A program made the translations under genes and the position numbers. The notes below the pieces were generated by a model. The model had not been told where the DNA came from and ran no database searches. It saw only the letters and a list, made by a program, of their open reading frames with translations. Positions 1 to 6,231 of a stretch of DNA of 16,102 nucleotides are shown here, one piece after another. The stretch covers positions 1 to 16,102 of the forward strand of contig DEPC01000200.1 in assembly GCA_002358555.1 (NCBI GenBank), given 5' to 3'. Within the stretch, counting starts at the first letter, position 1. Each line of letters opens with the position of its first letter. The DNA comes from Hungatella sp. UBA3402 (GTDB lineage: Bacteria; Bacillota; Clostridia; Lachnospirales; Lachnospiraceae).

Positions 1-105
1 TTTATAAAAATAAGTATCTAAATATAATAGAAAAAAGTCTGTAAAACCTGTAAATTTTTAAGATAGTATCATAATACATGTTCAATTATACTGTAGAGAA
101 TCGTT

Positions 106-246
106 TTATGCAACTACTGTATTATTAAGCAATACCTTTCTGGCCCGTTCTAGTCTTCCCTTAAATGAGTTTGGGTCGAGTTTATTCTTTTCGATATCAT
201 CTACAATCTTATCAATTTCTTTATAATAATCAGAAATCCCTTTCAT
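106..246 (-). pseudogene. C-terminal fragment of an unrecognised gene at a junction
   Basis: The minus strand reads 46 codons of protein-like sequence (starting KGISDYYKEIDKIVDD, rich in charged helix-forming residues) that stop at the TAA complementary to 106-108. Upstream of about 244 the same frame is only the antisense of the DUF932 gene, and the ATG complementary to 244-246 has no ribosome binding site. I therefore read it as the tail of a gene cut off where it was joined to the DUF932 gene, not as an intact small gene. I do not recognise the family. The DNA at 1-105 is AT-rich and shows no gene. Confidence 0.4.
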
Positions 247-258
247 GGACTTGGAACT

Positions 259-1128
259 ATGGTAATGGAAGCACCAGATTCTAAAAGGGCTTTGGAATTG
301 GCTAGTCTTAACTGGAAGGTAATCCAGAAACCCATTGTTACTTATGACGGCATTGCAATTCCTGGCTTTAAGGCAAATGTAACAGACAGGGATAACCATG
401 TTCTTGGTGTCGTTACTGACCGTTATCAGGTGGTTCAGAATGAAGATGCCTTTTCCTTTACCGACTCTTTATTAGGTCAAGGGGTTACTTATGAAACGGC
501 TGGCTCCTTGCAGCATGGCCGCAGAACCTGGATGTTAGCCAAACTCCCTCACCACTACATTATCAATGGAGATGAAATTACTCCCTATCTGGTCTTTATG
601 AATTCCCATGACGGCACAGGAGCTATCAAAGCAGCTATGACTCCCATTCGGGTAGTTTGTTCCAACACCTTAAATCTTGCCCTTTCTACTGCTAAACGAA
701 GCTGGTCTATGAACCATGTCGGCGATATTCAGGGAAAGATGGAAGATGCCCGCTATACCCTTTTATATGCCGATAAGTACATGGCAGAGTTAGGTAAAAC
801 CATTGACCAGTTAAACCGCCAGAAACTTTCAGACAGGCAGGTATTAGAGTATATAGATGCTCTGTTTCCTCTCACAGTAGATGCGACTGATATCCAGAAA
901 AAGAACCTACTCCGCATGAAAGAGGATATGATGGCTAGGTTTTATGAGGCTCCCGATTTACAGCATATTGACAAAAACGCCTATCGCTTTATCAATGCGG
1001 TATCGGACTTTGCCACTCATGCAAAGCCATTACGGGAGCGTGTCAACTACAAAGAGAACTTATTTGCCAAAACCGTAGACGGAAATCCCATGATTGATAA
1101 AGCCTACAGTCTGCTACAAGCTGCATAA
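259..1128 (+). CDS. DUF932 phage/plasmid-like protein, 5'-truncated
   Basis: The 289-residue product matches my knowledge of the DUF932 / phage-plasmid-like family (TIGR03299 type) carried by phages, plasmids and conjugative elements; its biochemical role is not established. Recognisable family segments are VLGVVTDRYQVVQNEDAF, YETAGSLQHGRRTWMLAKLP, NSHDGTGAIKAAMTPIRVVC and TLNLALSTAKRSWSMNHVGD. Family members normally begin about 25-30 residues earlier with a WHGLGT motif. Here H-G-L-G-T is still encoded in frame at 244-258, but further upstream the frame gives unrelated residues, has no start codon, and meets a stop at 166-168. The ATGs at 259 and 265 have no Shine-Dalgarno sequence. The gene therefore looks beheaded by a rearrangement near 243 and may be poorly translated or silent; the rest is open and undamaged. 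The family call is firm, functionality doubtful. Confidence 0.85.
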   Translation: MVMEAPDSKRALELASLNWKVIQKPIVTYDGIAIPGFKANVTDRDNHVLGVVTDRYQVVQNEDAFSFTDSLLGQGVTYETAGSLQHGRRTWMLAKLPHHYIINGDEITPYLVFMNSHDGTGAIKAAMTPIRVVCSNTLNLALSTAKRSWSMNHVGDIQGKMEDARYTLLYADKYMAELGKTIDQLNRQKLSDRQVLEYIDALFPLTVDATDIQKKNLLRMKEDMMARFYEAPDLQHIDKNAYRFINAVSDFATHAKPLRERVNYKENLFAKTVDGNPMIDKAYSLLQAA

Positions 1129-1144
1129 GAAAGGGGGGATACCT

Positions 1145-1192
1145 ATGCCATTAGTAGTGATTCATATTATTATTCGTTTATTGAAGCATTAA
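1145..1192 (+). CDS. possible 15-residue leader peptide
   Basis: Just after the DUF932 stop, a run AAGGGGGG (1131-1138) lies 6 nt before an ATG that opens a 15-codon frame, MPLVVIHIIIRLLKH, a hydrophobic peptide with a basic end. It is followed by two hairpins (1198-1222 and 1240-1274), the arrangement of a leader peptide plus attenuator upstream of radC. It has no runs of one diagnostic amino acid codon except three successive isoleucines. The good ribosome binding site is the main support; it could be chance. Confidence 0.25.
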   Translation: MPLVVIHIIIRLLKH

Positions 1193-1197
1193 CTTGA

Positions 1198-1222
1198 ACC
1201 CCCAAGCGTTGGCTATGGGGGT
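1198..1222 (+). other. GC-rich hairpin upstream of radC
   Basis: ACCCCCA at 1198-1204 pairs perfectly with TGGGGGT at 1216-1222, and the inner AGC (1205-1207) can pair with GCT (1212-1214), leaving a 4-nt GTTG loop and one bulged A. No T-run follows directly, so by itself it is not a terminator; it may be a leader structure acting with the next hairpin. Confidence 0.45.
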
Positions 1223-1239
1223 ATGTTGTTATTGGTAAG

Positions 1240-1274
1240 GGGGGAATACAAAACGGGTATTCTCCCTGTTTTTA
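1240..1274 (+). terminator. terminator-like hairpin / attenuator before radC
   Basis: GGGGGAATAC (1240-1249) pairs with GTATTCTCCC (1257-1266) over 10 bp with one G-T wobble, around a 7-nt loop, followed by TGTTTTTA. This has the layout of an intrinsic terminator. It lies only 18 nt before the radC start, so it would either end the DUF932 transcript or attenuate entry into radC. Confidence 0.55.
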
Positions 1275-1291
1275 GGAAAAGGAGATTTTGT

Positions 1292-1813
1292 ATGAACCGA
1301 TATTTGGAGAACGAAGAACTGGAAGCGATGATGAAGGAACCTTCTGTTGGAAAACAAATTGGGATTATCCGTCTGTGTATGGTAAAGGAAGAACGGACAC
1401 TTTATGGTATGGAACAGCTTTCCGGCCCAGAAGATGCGGCAGAAATAGTCTATCCCCTCTTTGCCACGGCAGACCGAGAGATGATGGTGGTCATGTCCAT
1501 GAGCGCAAAGATGGAACCATTGGCACTTGAGATTGCAGCAATAGGAGGAATCAATACTTGTATGGTGGATATCCGCAATCTCTTTAAACACTCTCTGCTC
1601 AACAATGCGGCTGGTATTTTGTGCTTTCACAATCACCCATCAGGAAATCCAGAGCCAAGCAAGGAAGATGAAGAAATTACCCTAAGAATCGGCTGTGCAG
1701 GCAAGATTCTTGGAATTGAACTGATTGACCATATCATTATCGGAGAACAAGAGTTTTACAGCTTTCAGGAGCATGGAAAGATAGAGGAGGTTGTTTCTTC
1801 TTGTATGGTATGA
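1292..1813 (+). CDS. radC: RadC-family JAB/MPN domain protein
   Basis: This 173-residue protein has the JAB1/MPN-type metal-binding motif of the RadC family: H113-N-H115-P-S-G, then P-S-K-E-D126, the HxHPSG...D pattern expected to hold a zinc ion. Typical RadC proteins are around 220 residues; the shorter form here, without a full N-terminal helix-hairpin-helix part, is common on phages and conjugative elements. The molecular function of RadC is unsettled; a role in recombination or repair of element DNA is an inference from its neighbours. I chose ATG 1292 because AAAAGGAG (1277-1284) sits 7 nt upstream. An upstream in-frame ATG at 1223 would lie on the hairpin and has no ribosome binding site. 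The gene is followed 70 nt later by the exonuclease gene and was probably transcribed with it. Confidence 0.9.
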   Translation: MNRYLENEELEAMMKEPSVGKQIGIIRLCMVKEERTLYGMEQLSGPEDAAEIVYPLFATADREMMVVMSMSAKMEPLALEIAAIGGINTCMVDIRNLFKHSLLNNAAGILCFHNHPSGNPEPSKEDEEITLRIGCAGKILGIELIDHIIIGEQEFYSFQEHGKIEEVVSSCMV

Positions 1814-1883
1814 AATAATGCGAAACACTGAATCGTCAGAAGTTAGGACGAGTTATCGTTGATAGAAAAGGGAGAAGAACACG

Positions 1884-2813
1884 ATGTACGAAACCATATC
1901 ACTAGCAAAGGTCAGTCATGAGGACTGGTTACGATTGCGAAAAACAGGAATTGGAGGCTCAGATGCCGGAGCCATTTGCGGGCTTAACCCTTATTCCAGT
2001 GCCATGAATGTCTATAGAGATAAGCTATCCGAAGAATTTATAGTTGAGGACAATGAATCTATGAGACAGGGCAGGGATTTGGAAGAGTATGTGGCCAGAC
2101 GGTTCTGTGAAGCAACCGGTTTTAAGGTTCGCCGTTCCAATCTGCTGTATCGAAGCAAGGAAAATCCCTTTATGATTGCCACTATCGACCGCTTGATTGT
2201 GGGACAAGATGCAGGGTTAGAATGTAAGACCGCCAATGCTTACCAAGCAGACAAATGGAACCATGGCGAAATTCCGCCCCATTATCTATTGCAATGCTGT
2301 CATTATATGGCAGTAACTGGAAAGAAGGAATGGTATCTGGCTGTGGTAATCTTAGGGTGGGACTTTCACTATGTAAAGCTTACATGGAATGACCAGGTAA
2401 TCGAAAATCTCATAGCGATTGAACGGGAATTTTGGAACTACCATATCTTACAGAACCGATTGCCTAAACCGGACGGTTCCCAAGCTTTTGAGGAAGCATT
2501 AGGGAACTATTTCCATCTGGCAAACAGGGGTTCCTCGATTCCGCTAGTTGGCTTTGATGAAAAGCTTGCACGCAGAGAAGAGCTGATGGCTTCAATCAAG
2601 AAGCTTGAACAGGAACAAAAACAAATTGAGCAGGAAGTGAAATGCTTCATGAAGGAGAATGAAACAGCGGTTAGTGAGAAGTATCGGGTAAGTTGGAGCA
2701 ATGTGGAGACAACCAAGCTGGATACGAAACGGGTGGAGGAGGAGGAGCCAGAACTGTATGAGGCCTTTTCTAAAACCACCACAGCAAGGCGGTTTAGTGT
2801 GAAAGCAGCTTAA
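1884..2813 (+). CDS. YqaJ-like viral recombinase / lambda-type exonuclease
   Basis: The 309-residue product has the YqaJ-family core. After the N-terminal EDWLRLRKTGIGGSDAG segment (the conserved IGGSD block at 23-27) come ATIDRLIV with D102 and LECKTAN with E113 and K115, together the D...ExK triad of PD-(D/E)XK nucleases, then the conserved glutamine region LLQCCHYMAV. The C-terminal third (about residues 230-265) is charged and coiled-coil-like. By family, it should resect one strand of double-stranded DNA, leaving 3' tails for an annealing protein. That partner follows directly at 2831, so the two form a Red/RecET-like pair. ATG 1884 has AAAGGGAG (1867-1874) upstream. The length is normal and all active-site residues are present, so I expect an active enzyme. 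Confidence 0.9.
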   Translation: MYETISLAKVSHEDWLRLRKTGIGGSDAGAICGLNPYSSAMNVYRDKLSEEFIVEDNESMRQGRDLEEYVARRFCEATGFKVRRSNLLYRSKENPFMIATIDRLIVGQDAGLECKTANAYQADKWNHGEIPPHYLLQCCHYMAVTGKKEWYLAVVILGWDFHYVKLTWNDQVIENLIAIEREFWNYHILQNRLPKPDGSQAFEEALGNYFHLANRGSSIPLVGFDEKLARREELMASIKKLEQEQKQIEQEVKCFMKENETAVSEKYRVSWSNVETTKLDTKRVEEEEPELYEAFSKTTTARRFSVKAA

Positions 2814-2830
2814 AAGGAGGGAATGAGAGA

Positions 2831-3559
2831 ATGAAACCAATCCGACTGTTAAAAGCGTCTGAGATTGAATGCAGGGTAGGAACTATCAATGAGAAAGGCT
2901 TGAGTATCCTGTTGTTTAAAGATGCAAGGGTAGACCAAAAGCTCTTAGACGAAAGCTTTACGCCTATGGGCTGGAAGAGAAGCCACCAGTCTATTAATGG
3001 AAATCTCTATTGTACGGTATCGGTGTGGGATAACGAAAAAGGGCAGTGGATAGACAAGCAGGACGTAGGAAGCATGGCAAATGAAGAAAAGGAAAAGAGC
3101 CAGGCATCCGACAGCTTTAAGAGAGCCTGCTTTAACTGGGGAGTGGGAAGGGAGCTGTATACAGCTCCCTTTATCTGGATTTCCTCAGCCAAAGCAATGA
3201 TTTTAGAGAAGTCTACGAATAATGGAAGAAGATACTATACGAGTGACCGATTTGAAGTCTCGTCTATTGGATATAACAGAGAGCGAGAAATAGATTCATT
3301 AGTGATAGTGAATGACAAAGGCCAGGAAATCTATCGTATGAATCAGACCATACCAGCCAAAGAGCCATCTGCAAGGTCACAGGCAAGGTATCAAGAGACT
3401 CCAATGAGTGCATTGGAGAAGGAACTGAAACGAACCGGAGTAGCCTTGGAAGCGGTGTTAAACCGCTATCATATAGAAAATGTCAGTCAAATGACGCCCG
3501 AAATGTATCAAGATGCGTTAAGCGGCCTTAAGAAATCTAAAAGTATACGAGTGGCATAA
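2831..3559 (+). CDS. Rad52/Rad22-like single-strand DNA annealing protein
   Basis: This is a 242-residue protein resembling the bacterial/phage Rad52-Rad22 group of annealing proteins. The signature is the block SQASDSFKRACFNWGVGREL (90-109) followed by YTAPFIWI, matching the conserved 'SDSFKRAA..WGIGR.LY' helix of the family. The N-terminal part (1-75) carries a plausible beta-sheet half of the fold, and the C-terminal tail (about 165-242) is variable, ending in a small helical domain (MSALEKELKRTGVALEAVLN). The expected role is to coat 3' single strands made by the adjacent exonuclease and anneal them to homologous DNA. AAAAGGAGG, overlapping the exonuclease stop region, drives translation from ATG 2831, so the two genes are an operon. 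It could also be called by a DUF name, but the annealing-protein assignment is fairly secure. Confidence 0.8.
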   Translation: MKPIRLLKASEIECRVGTINEKGLSILLFKDARVDQKLLDESFTPMGWKRSHQSINGNLYCTVSVWDNEKGQWIDKQDVGSMANEEKEKSQASDSFKRACFNWGVGRELYTAPFIWISSAKAMILEKSTNNGRRYYTSDRFEVSSIGYNREREIDSLVIVNDKGQEIYRMNQTIPAKEPSARSQARYQETPMSALEKELKRTGVALEAVLNRYHIENVSQMTPEMYQDALSGLKKSKSIRVA

Positions 3560-3610
3560 GCAGAAAGCTCTTAATCATCACAGGCTGTTTTTCGACGGAA
3601 AGGAAGGCTT

Positions 3611-3820
3611 ATGAATGATGTATCTGAGAAGTTTATGGAGGCAACTAAGAAAGAAGTTTGGGAACCGTTTATGGTAATAGAAACAACGGATGCGTTTAGG
3701 GAACCTTATGCCATATGGGATAGTGGGAGGAAGAGGATTTTAATAGAAACAGATGGGACAGTCCCAACTTTTCCAACCAGTCAGGAGGCAGAGGATTATT
3801 TGCTTAAGATTACCTGTTAG
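3611..3820 (+). CDS. small hypothetical protein, 69 aa
   Basis: A short frame with a good ribosome binding site (AAAGGAAGG, 3599-3607) encodes a soluble, slightly acidic 69-residue protein with no membrane segment or cysteine motif. The composition, such as EPFMVIETTDAFREPYAIWD followed by a basic beta-like stretch and a helical end (SQEAEDYLLK), looks like a real small alpha/beta protein. It lies 51 nt after the annealing-protein gene on the same strand and probably belongs to the same mobile-element operon. I do not recognise the family and assign no function. Confidence 0.6.
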   Translation: MNDVSEKFMEATKKEVWEPFMVIETTDAFREPYAIWDSGRKRILIETDGTVPTFPTSQEAEDYLLKITC

Positions 3821-3961
3821 AAACCAAGAACCGCATACCAACATAACTCAGCCATAGCTAAGGGTGGATTGATACAAAACGGTTTGCTGCAGAAATAAAA
3901 AGAAACCAAGGTTTCCTTGTTACCTACCTTTTTATGGAACAAGAGACAACTAAAATAAGCA

Positions 3962-4010
3962 GGGGGATTGCTTTCCTAGTTTCTTATCAAGCAGTCCCCC
4001 TTCTATTATT
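3962..4010 (+). terminator. 12-bp hairpin, probable terminator
   Basis: GGGGGATTGCTT (3962-3973) pairs with AAGCAGTCCCCC (3989-4000) across all 12 positions with one G-T wobble, around a 15-nt loop, followed by TTCTATTATT. The T-run is broken, so termination may be partial. It separates the recombination module from the DUF5688 gene, whose start is 35 nt beyond the hairpin, so it could instead act as a leader structure. Confidence 0.55.
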
Positions 4011-4034
4011 ACTACAAAATAAGGAGAAGATACG

Positions 4035-4973
4035 ATGAAGCAGTCATTTACGATGTTTAAAAAGCTCATAACCGAGGAAGTATGGAAGATAAAAGCGGAT
4101 AACTTGGAAGTTATCCTAAGAGAAATGACCAAGAATAATGGAACCATTCACAGTGCGTTGGAGTTTAGAGAGCAGGGAGAGGTTGTTTCCGTACTGGTAT
4201 ACTTAGCCCCCTATTTCGAGGACTATACCGCAGGGGTTTCGCTAAAGGAGTTAGCAGAGGATATTTACAGTTCTTATCAGGAGAATAAGAAGCATGGCAG
4301 GATATTTGAATCTAGTATCTGGTGCAATGATTATGAAACCGTACCGGATAAGGTTATCTATAAGCTTATTAACTATCATCAAAACAGGGAGTTTTTGGAG
4401 GAGATTCCACATATCAGGCTGTGTGACTTAGCAATCATCTTTTGTCTGTTAGTAGAACAAAGCGGAGATAGTCTGGCAACCGCTGTTATCTACAACGGGC
4501 ATATGGAGAGCTGGGGAATGGATACCCAAATGCTGATGGAGCTGGCAAAGAAGAATACAAAGCGGCTGCTACCTGCTAAAATTAGGAATATGAGTGAGGT
4601 AATACAGGGAATTGCGATGGAGTATGTAGGGAATGATACCGAGAAAACGGCACTTGATGAGATGCTGTCAACGCCAAATGATATCCCCTTATACGTGCTG
4701 AGCAACGATATCAATACAAATGGAGCGATTGCCATGCTATACGAGGGAATTTTAAAAGACTTTGCAGCGGTGTTAGAGCATGATTTGATCATTCTTCCTT
4801 CCAGTATCCATGAAGTGCTGCTGGTTGTGTATGAAGAAGAGCTTTGTATGGAAGAGCTGAAAGAGATGGTAAGGCATGTCAACCAGACAGAAGTAGCAAA
4901 AGAAGAAATACTGTCGGATAATGTCTATATTTATAGCCGAAAGACGGATAAGATATCTATAGTTGAGAGTTAA
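4035..4973 (+). CDS. DUF5688 family protein
   Basis: The 312-residue product resembles DUF5688 proteins, which I know as multi-copy, function-unknown proteins of Lachnospiraceae. Recognisable landmarks are the N-terminal 'NNGTIHSALEFREQGEVVSV' segment, IPHIRLCDLAIIFCLLVE (a family-typical hydrophobic helix), MESWGMDTQMLMELAKKNT, PLYVLSNDINTNGAIAMLYE and the ending LPSSIHEVLLVVYEEE...MVRHVNQTEVAKEEILSDNVY. There is no signal peptide and no known catalytic motif. It is complete, with AAGGAG (4021-4026) placed 8 nt before ATG 4035. The family is often found on or near mobile elements, which fits here, but its job is unknown. Confidence 0.8.
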   Translation: MKQSFTMFKKLITEEVWKIKADNLEVILREMTKNNGTIHSALEFREQGEVVSVLVYLAPYFEDYTAGVSLKELAEDIYSSYQENKKHGRIFESSIWCNDYETVPDKVIYKLINYHQNREFLEEIPHIRLCDLAIIFCLLVEQSGDSLATAVIYNGHMESWGMDTQMLMELAKKNTKRLLPAKIRNMSEVIQGIAMEYVGNDTEKTALDEMLSTPNDIPLYVLSNDINTNGAIAMLYEGILKDFAAVLEHDLIILPSSIHEVLLVVYEEELCMEELKEMVRHVNQTEVAKEEILSDNVYIYSRKTDKISIVES

Positions 4974-5122
4974 TTAGAAGAATGAAGATAACAGGTAGCT
5001 GGAAGTTTAAGGATAAGTGTGAAGTTGAAATTTTAGATAAGAAGAAAATCTGAAAGTAATTTACATAAGATTTGAACTTGATTGATGGAGTTTTAACAGT
5101 CTTCAAATTGGTATCCGTCTGC

Positions 5123-5151
5123 TTGTAATGGTTCTTTTAAAATGTTATAAT
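5123..5151 (+). promoter_or_regulatory. sigma-A-type promoter
   Basis: TTGTAA (5123-5128) and a perfect TATAAT (5146-5151) are separated by exactly 17 nt. Transcription would start near 5158 and run at once into the hairpin at 5164-5187. It faces the decayed Rpn-family gene at 5255. Confidence 0.65.
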
Positions 5152-5163
5152 GAACTCACAAAT

Positions 5164-5202
5164 CCTGGCATGAATCTTCATGCCAGGAGAATATCTTTTT
5201 TT
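5164..5202 (+). terminator. strong intrinsic terminator just after a promoter
   Basis: CCTGGCATGA (5164-5173) and TCATGCCAGG (5178-5187) pair perfectly over 10 bp around a 4-nt ATCT loop, followed by AGAATAT and seven Ts (5196-5202). It starts about 6 nt after the predicted transcription start of the promoter at 5123-5151, so most transcripts would be only about 45 nt long. It may be a 5' leader attenuator of the downstream gene. Confidence 0.7.
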
Positions 5203-5254
5203 GTTGAATTACAAACACCTCGTTGCCTTAATTAGAGAAAGGGGATAGAAGCAC

Positions 5255-5963
5255 ATGCTAACGATAAATCAGAATCTAAAAGACCGCTTATTTGGCTTTC
5301 TCTTTGGCAATGAAGCCCAATATGTCAATTCGTCAGTTGATGTACGCTGGAAGATTATATGATAAATATATCCAGGTGAATCACTGTAACCTTTACTCAA
5401 CAAAAATCATAAAGCTTCCGATTCCTAAGCTGGTAGTATTTTATAATGGCACACAGGAAATGGACGATACAACTCTAAGACTAAGTGATGCGTTTGAAGC
5501 AGAGGCAGACGATATCGAGCCAGATATTGATGTAAGAGCGAACATGATAGATATTGACTATGGCAAGAATCATGAGCTGATGAAAGCATGTCAGCCGTTA
5601 GCAGAGTATTCTTGGTTGGTAGACAGGATACGCCAAAACAGAGCAACTATGGATATCGATATTGCAGTAGATAAAGCGATAGATGCCATGCCAAAGGATT
5701 ATGTGATTCGACCATTTGTGATAGGAAATAAAGCGGAGGTGAAAACTATGTGTATTACCGAATATAACGAAGTGGAAACCATGCAGATGTTTAAAGAAGA
5801 GGGCCGTGAAGAGGGACTTGCAGAGGGTATTGAACAAGGAACCGAACAATTAGGGAGACTAATAGATGCACTCATAGCAAGTGGACGGATGGATGAGGTC
5901 CAAAAGGCAGCTACCGATAAACAGACAACAGATATCTTATATAAGGAATTTAATATTCTCTAA
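5255..5963 (+). pseudogene. Rpn-family PD-(D/E)XK nuclease ('transposase'), core deleted
   Basis: From ATG 5255, preceded by AAAGGGGAT, the frame reads MLTINQNLKDRLFGFLFGNE, the normal start of Lachnospiraceae Rpn-like PD-(D/E)XK 'transposase' proteins, but it soon runs into unrelated residues and a stop at 5360-5362. The rest of the protein resumes in another frame from about 5310 (KPNMSIRQLMYAGRLYDKYI, then LPIPKLVVFYNGTQE, DYGKNHELMKACQPLAEYSW, and the charged tail EEGREEGLAEGIEQGTE) and stays open to 5963. Compared with my memory of the family, about 50-60 residues between FGNE and PNM are missing, and these hold the catalytic D...ExK. One internal deletion therefore both removed the active site and shifted the frame. 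Members of the family are linked to RecA-independent horizontal gene transfer; this copy should be dead. A 223-residue frame from ATG 5292 is the residual open part. Confidence 0.75.
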
Positions 5964-5975
5964 ATAGAACTATCT

Positions 5976-6013
5976 AAAAGGGCAATAGATGATTGTTAGT
6001 TTATTGCCTTTTT
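5976..6013 (+). terminator. intrinsic terminator of the Rpn-family gene
   Basis: AAAAGGGCAATA (5976-5987) pairs with TATTGCCTTTTT (6002-6013) with one G-T wobble, around a 14-nt loop; the 3' arm itself supplies the T-run. It begins 12 nt after the stop at 5963. Confidence 0.7.
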
Positions 6014-6153
6014 AGAAGTATGGCATAAAAATATATGCACAGGTTATGGAAAACAGAATAAATTTCATCGGATAGTTTTGGCGAAAGAACGATTACTTAG
6101 TGGCTGACCAGTCCATTTCTGGTAGGTTACAGTGCAAGCTATAGGTGTGACAT

Positions 6154-6181
6154 CATAGGGAAAAGCTTATAACTCCCTATG
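6154..6181 (+). other. 8-bp inverted repeat upstream of the AAA-like gene
   Basis: CATAGGGA (6154-6161) and TCCCTATG (6174-6181) form a perfect 8-bp stem around a 12-nt loop, with no T-run. It lies about 50 nt before the start at 6232 and could be an operator or 5' leader hairpin. I see no convincing promoter in 6014-6231. Confidence 0.35.
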
Positions 6182-6231
6182 CAGTATATCTGTTACTAAT
6201 AATATTAGAAACGCAAAAGGAGATGAGAACT

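Noticed and set aside
39..54. CTGTAAA twice with a 9-nt period
   Set aside because: Only two short copies in AT-rich DNA with no gene or site nearby; not enough for an iteron or array.
1223..1291. Upstream extension of radC to ATG 1223
   Set aside because: It has no ribosome binding site and would translate through the hairpin region; ATG 1292 has a strong site at the right distance.
1229..1636. 135-codon minus-strand frame and an 80-codon + frame at 1288-1530
   Set aside because: Both are shadows inside radC, whose JAB motif and ribosome binding site are clear; neither has family features.
6223..6231. Start of the AAA-like gene at ATG 6223
   Set aside because: The GGAG at 6219-6222 touches this codon, leaving no spacer, while it is well placed for ATG 6232.
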